Of a stretch of 64,000 bases of DNA, positions 60,915 to 64,000 are shown in pieces. The position numbers and the translations under genes were made by a program. Each line of letters opens with the position of its first letter. Positions within the stretch are counted from its first letter, which is position 1. Source of the stretch: Arthrobacter sp. ISL-30 (GTDB lineage: Bacteria > Actinomycetota > Actinomycetes > Actinomycetales > Micrococcaceae); NCBI RefSeq assembly GCF_018613855.1, contig NZ_JAGGPK010000006.1, positions 88,997 to 152,996 on the forward strand. Direction: 5' to 3'. The notes beneath the pieces are model-generated. The model was given only the letters and a program-made list of their open reading frames with translations. It was not told the origin of the DNA and made no database searches.

Positions 60915-62630
60915 ATGAAACACCTGAAAAGGATCGGTGGCGTTGCGGCTGTGGCTGGAGCCCTGGTGCTCACCGGCTGCGGAGGCGGGACACCCAGTGG
61001 CCCGGAAACAGGCAAGGGCCAGGGTTCCGGCGGCGACATCTCCAAGCTGATCAGTGTCAACGCAAAGGACCCCAAGGACCTTGAACCCGGAGGCACGGTC
61101 ACGTTGCCGCTCGGAAACCTCGGCCCGGACTTCAACATCTTTTCGAACACCGGCAACAGTACGGACAACCAGGCCCTGCACCGCCCCATCGACGGCGCGG
61201 CCACCTGGGGCTGCTGGAACTTCGACTATGACGGGACTCCGACGCCGAACAGGGACTTCTGCGAGGACGTCACCAGCGAAGTCAAGGACGGCAAACAGAC
61301 CATCACGATCAAGGTGAACCCGAAGGCCACCTACAATGACGGCACCCCTATCGACGTCAAGGCCTTCGAGAACACCTGGAACATGCTCAAGGGTGAAGAC
61401 CCTTCAATTAACATCGTGAGCCCTGGTGCCTACGAGTTCGTCGAGTCGGTAGAGGCTGGAGCCAACGACAAAGAAGTCATTGTCACCACGTCGCAGCCTG
61501 TCTACCCCCTGTCGTCGCTTTTCGCCGGCCTCGTGCATCCTGCAGTGAACACTCCGGAGATCTTCAACTCCTTCACTGGGGAGCTCCACCCCGAATGGAT
61601 GGCCGGTCCTTTCAAAGTGGACCAGTATGACAGCGCAGGGAAGACGTTGACCCTGGTACCGAACGACAAGTGGTGGGGCGCCAAGCCGGTTCTCAGCAAG
61701 GTTGTCTTCCGCCAGTTGGAGACCAGTGCCCAGATAGCTGCGTTCAAGAACGGCGAAATTGACGGCATGTCCGCTAACACCATTGCGCTGTACAAGCAGT
61801 TGGACGGCACTAAGGACTCCGAGGTACGCAGGGGCCAGAGGCTCTTTTCCGGTGGGCTGAACCTCAACGCGCTCAAGGCACCACTGACCGACGTCGCCGT
61901 CCGCAAGGCGATTTTCACCGCGGTTGACCGCCCCGCCCTGCGCAATGTCCGCTTCCAGGGCCTGAACTGGGAAGAGGAGAATTCCGGTTCCTTGGTGCTC
62001 ATGCCGTTCTCCAAGTACTACCAGGACAACTTCCCGGTCAAGGAAACGGGCGCCGAGGCCGCCAAGAAGGTACTGGCTGACGCCGGCTACACCGCCAACT
62101 CCTCCGGCATTATGGAGAAGGACGGGACCCCGGTTTCCTTCAAGATCACCAACTTTGGCGACGACCCGACGACACTGGCCACCGTCCAGACCCTACAGAA
62201 GCAGCTTCAGGCCGTCGGCATGGACGTGGGAATTGACCAGCGTGGATTGGCAGACTTCGGCAAGGTTGTTGGCGGTCGGGACTTCCAAGTGACGATTTCA
62301 GGCTTCGGCCTTGTCGTCAACGACGCAACAGACGGCGTCAAGCAGTTCTATGACTCTTCAACCAACCAGAACGAACTGGGGGACGCGGAGCTCGACGCTG
62401 AAATAAAGCGCCTCGGAAGCATCGAGGACGACGCCGAGCGGAATAAGGCGGCGATGGAGGTCGAGAAGAAGCATATGGAGAAGTACTACTCCATGGGGCC
62501 GTTGTTCAATGGACCGCAGATCTCGTTCGTCCGCACAGGCCTGGCCAACTACGGACCGTCCCTGTTCAAGAGCCTCTCCCAGGTTCCGGACTGGACCGCC
62601 ATCGGCTGGGAAAAGGGCATAAAGAGGTAA
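60915..62630 (+). CDS. ABC transporter substrate-binding lipoprotein, family 5 (second system)
   Basis: 571 residues with a lipobox LVLTGCGGG (Cys about 23). Family motifs: VNPKATYNDGTPIDVKAFENTWNML, DVAVRKAIFTAVDRPALRNV and the C-terminal helix. It lies last in its operon, 50 bases after the ATPase, unlike the first system where the binding protein precedes the permeases. Probably binds a peptide or other oligomeric nutrient; ligand unknown. Confidence 0.87.
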   Translation: MKHLKRIGGVAAVAGALVLTGCGGGTPSGPETGKGQGSGGDISKLISVNAKDPKDLEPGGTVTLPLGNLGPDFNIFSNTGNSTDNQALHRPIDGAATWGCWNFDYDGTPTPNRDFCEDVTSEVKDGKQTITIKVNPKATYNDGTPIDVKAFENTWNMLKGEDPSINIVSPGAYEFVESVEAGANDKEVIVTTSQPVYPLSSLFAGLVHPAVNTPEIFNSFTGELHPEWMAGPFKVDQYDSAGKTLTLVPNDKWWGAKPVLSKVVFRQLETSAQIAAFKNGEIDGMSANTIALYKQLDGTKDSEVRRGQRLFSGGLNLNALKAPLTDVAVRKAIFTAVDRPALRNVRFQGLNWEEENSGSLVLMPFSKYYQDNFPVKETGAEAAKKVLADAGYTANSSGIMEKDGTPVSFKITNFGDDPTTLATVQTLQKQLQAVGMDVGIDQRGLADFGKVVGGRDFQVTISGFGLVVNDATDGVKQFYDSSTNQNELGDAELDAEIKRLGSIEDDAERNKAAMEVEKKHMEKYYSMGPLFNGPQISFVRTGLANYGPSLFKSLSQVPDWTAIGWEKGIKR

Positions 62631-62642
62631 CGCCCCACACCG

Positions 62643-62663
62643 GCCCACCGCTGGAGGGTGGGC
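62643..62663. repeat. Short hairpin downstream of the second binding-protein gene
   Basis: GCCCACC (62643-62649) pairs with GGTGGGC (62657-62663) 13 bases after the stop; may protect the 3' end or slow transcription ahead of the main terminator. Confidence 0.4.
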
Positions 62664-62729
62664 AAGTTGCAGGCGCCGAAGAAGTAGCGGCGCCGGAGCG
62701 AAAGAGAAAAACCCGAGCCAGGAAAACAG

Positions 62730-62760
62730 GGGCCGGCATCCTTCGGGGATGCCGGCCCTT
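62730..62760 (+). terminator. Intrinsic terminator of the second ABC operon
   Basis: Perfect 12-bp stem GGGCCGGCATCC (62730-62741) with 62747-62758, loop TTCGG, followed by TTTG. It separates the operon from the Gfo/Idh gene that starts 25 bases later. Confidence 0.7.
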
Positions 62761-62784
62761 TGGGCAGCTGGGTAGCGTAGGGGC

Positions 62785-63843
62785 ATGACACCTTCCAGCG
62801 CTCCTGTCCGCACCGCCGTCGCAGGCTACGGCCTCTCGGGCAGTGTCTTTCATGCCCCGTTCATCGCCGCCAACACCGCCTACTCGCTGGACGTCATCGC
62901 CACCTCCGACGCCGGGCGACGTGCGGCCGCCTCAGCCCGCTATCCTGGCGTGCGTTGCGTGGATACTGCCCAGGACATCTTCGACCTCGCCGGCGAGCTT
63001 GACCTCGTGGTTCTTGGAACCCCGCCGGCCACCCACTACCCCCTGGCCAGGGCCGCGCTTGAGGCGGGACTCGACGTCGTCGTCGATAAGCCTTTTGCGG
63101 TGACCAGCGCCCAAGGCCAGGAGCTGGTGGATCTTGCGGAGCGGCTGGGCAGGGTCCTGACCGTGTACCAGAACCGCCGCTGGGACGCTGACGCACTGAC
63201 GCTCAAGAAACTGCTCGACGGCGGGACGCTTGGCACCATCCTGCGGTTCGAGACCGGAATGGAGCGCTGGTCACCGGAGATCAGCAAGGCCTGGAAGGCG
63301 GGGGCGACGGCGGCCGACGGCGGGGGAGTGCTGTTCGATCTGGGGGCGCATGTCCTGGACCTGGCGCTGCTGTTCTTCGGCCCGGCCAGTGTGGCCTATG
63401 CCGAGATGGCGGCGCGCAGGCCGCAGGAGCAGGCCGATGACGACGTGTTCCTTGTCCTGCGGCACGACTCCGGGTTGCTTACCCATGTAACTCTGAACCT
63501 CACTAGTCAGCTTCAGGGGCCCAGGTTCCGAGTGCTAGGCAGTGACGGGGGCTTCGTGAAGTATGGCGTAGATCCGCAGGAGCCCTTCCTTGTCGGTGGC
63601 GGACTACCTACGGATGCCGCCTATGGGCTGGAGCGCACGGAGGCGTACGGGACGCTGGAGCGGAATAGAGAGCGCACCGCCGTGCCCAGTGAGCGGGGGG
63701 CGTACCAGGAGTTCTATCGGATCCTTGCAGAAAAAATCGCCGACGGCGGCACCTCCTCCGCGCTTCCCGTACCGGTGGACCCGGCTGGGCCAGTCGAGGT
63801 GCTCAAGCTGATGGAGGAGGCGCGGACGATGGCAAAGGCATGA
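62785..63843 (+). CDS. Gfo/Idh/MocA-family NAD(P) oxidoreductase, paralogue of the 16149 gene
   Basis: 352 residues. Rossmann AVAGYGLSGSVFHAPFI (about 11-27), LVVLGTPPATHYPLA, VVVDKPFAV (about 98-106), QNRRWDADALTLKKLL and GGGVLFDLGAHVLDLALLFFG. It shares many blocks with the island's oxidoreductase, including the unusual DKP instead of EKP. It is separated from the ABC operon by a terminator, so it probably has its own promoter; a functional link to peptide uptake is only suggested by the repeated neighbourhood. Confidence 0.87.
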   Translation: MTPSSAPVRTAVAGYGLSGSVFHAPFIAANTAYSLDVIATSDAGRRAAASARYPGVRCVDTAQDIFDLAGELDLVVLGTPPATHYPLARAALEAGLDVVVDKPFAVTSAQGQELVDLAERLGRVLTVYQNRRWDADALTLKKLLDGGTLGTILRFETGMERWSPEISKAWKAGATAADGGGVLFDLGAHVLDLALLFFGPASVAYAEMAARRPQEQADDDVFLVLRHDSGLLTHVTLNLTSQLQGPRFRVLGSDGGFVKYGVDPQEPFLVGGGLPTDAAYGLERTEAYGTLERNRERTAVPSERGAYQEFYRILAEKIADGGTSSALPVPVDPAGPVEVLKLMEEARTMAKA

Positions 63844-63942
63844 GCAACGGCAGCCATCCTCCGCATGCTCGCTCGTGCCTCCCCACCGTCTCCCTGGCCT
63901 CGCAACTGCCGTTGCTCAGGTCGGTTTCAGTCCGCTAGGTGG

Positions 63943-64000
63943 TTAAGCGCTCACCAGGTTGTGCCAGTCGGCTACTAGCGGCAGGTTGTGCGCTTCGGAG
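63943..64000 (-). CDS. C-terminal end of an unidentified minus-strand gene
   Basis: The last bases of the window read, on the minus strand, as an open frame ending SEAHNLPLVADWHNLVSA with a TAA stop. Only 18 codons are visible; too little to name. It converges with the Gfo/Idh gene. Confidence 0.4.
   Translation of the reverse strand, partial: SEAHNLPLVADWHNLVSA

Noticed and set aside
1..64000. CRISPR arrays, tRNA/rRNA genes, transposases or prophage genes
   Set aside because: No regularly spaced long repeats, no tRNA cloverleaf or rRNA signatures and no transposase or phage structural proteins were seen on reading both strands; a dedicated search could still find a short or degenerate element.

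Overview
High-GC actinobacterial chromosome, most like Arthrobacter, Pseudarthrobacter or Paenarthrobacter (Micrococcaceae). This rests on gene content (180-kDa NAD-glutamate dehydrogenase, DUF6510/FNR/sulfite-oxidase-like trio, branched-chain 2-oxoacid dehydrogenase, PobA), GTG/TTG starts and TTGTCCACA-type DnaA boxes; it is inference, not a database result. I saw no rRNA, tRNA, CRISPR array, transposase or phage gene.

Layout. 1-4784: sugar-acid operon on the minus strand (MFS importer, idonate-type dehydrogenase, D-mannonate dehydratase, KDG-kinase-like fragment) with a divergent GntR regulator. 4839-7510: housekeeping genes (D-aminoacyl-tRNA deacylase) and a decayed beta-glucuronidase relic. 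7800-13155: cyclic-amide-type cluster (AMDase-like protein, hydantoinase-like amidohydrolase, hydantoin-racemase-family protein lacking both catalytic cysteines, GntR regulator, MFS transporter) behind a promoter with tandem GntR-type operators. 13254-16050: redox trio and a diacylglycerol-kinase-like lipid kinase. 16148-30052: a self-contained 14-kb catabolic island (Gfo/Idh oxidoreductase, DAO-family FAD oxidoreductase, HyuA/HyuB, oligopeptide-type ABC importer, ketose-3-epimerase-like protein, LacI regulator) bracketed by two direct copies of a 98-bp repeat. Its divergent promoters are arranged almost as mirror images and carry GGGAACGTTCCC operators.

30278-42448: ACT-domain membrane protein, MscL, PobR/PobA pair, thioesterase, GNAT, large glutamate dehydrogenase, histidine phosphatase and PurB, with a DnaA-box array upstream of purB. 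42569-49907: a WXG-like small protein coupled to an alpha/beta hydrolase, holin-4_2-type membrane protein, HisC-like aminotransferase, then the bkd operon (E1alpha, E1beta, E2) behind a composite 42-bp dyad. 49975-56317: small membrane proteins, an aminotransferase, an unrecognised coupled pair (soluble 340-aa protein plus four-helix membrane protein), GerMN-like lipoprotein, and an FMN reductase/TetR pair with a clear operator. 56670-63843: a second oligopeptide-type ABC operon followed by a second Gfo/Idh paralogue.

The window is dominated by catabolic modules for sugar acids, cyclic amides, peptides or conjugates, 4-hydroxybenzoate and branched-chain keto acids, most with an adjacent dedicated regulator and visible operators. 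The strongest candidates for something undescribed are the repeat-bracketed LacI/HyuAB island, the cysteine-less racemase in the hydantoinase cluster, the two-gene soluble/membrane cassette at 52226-53894, and the DnaA-box array.
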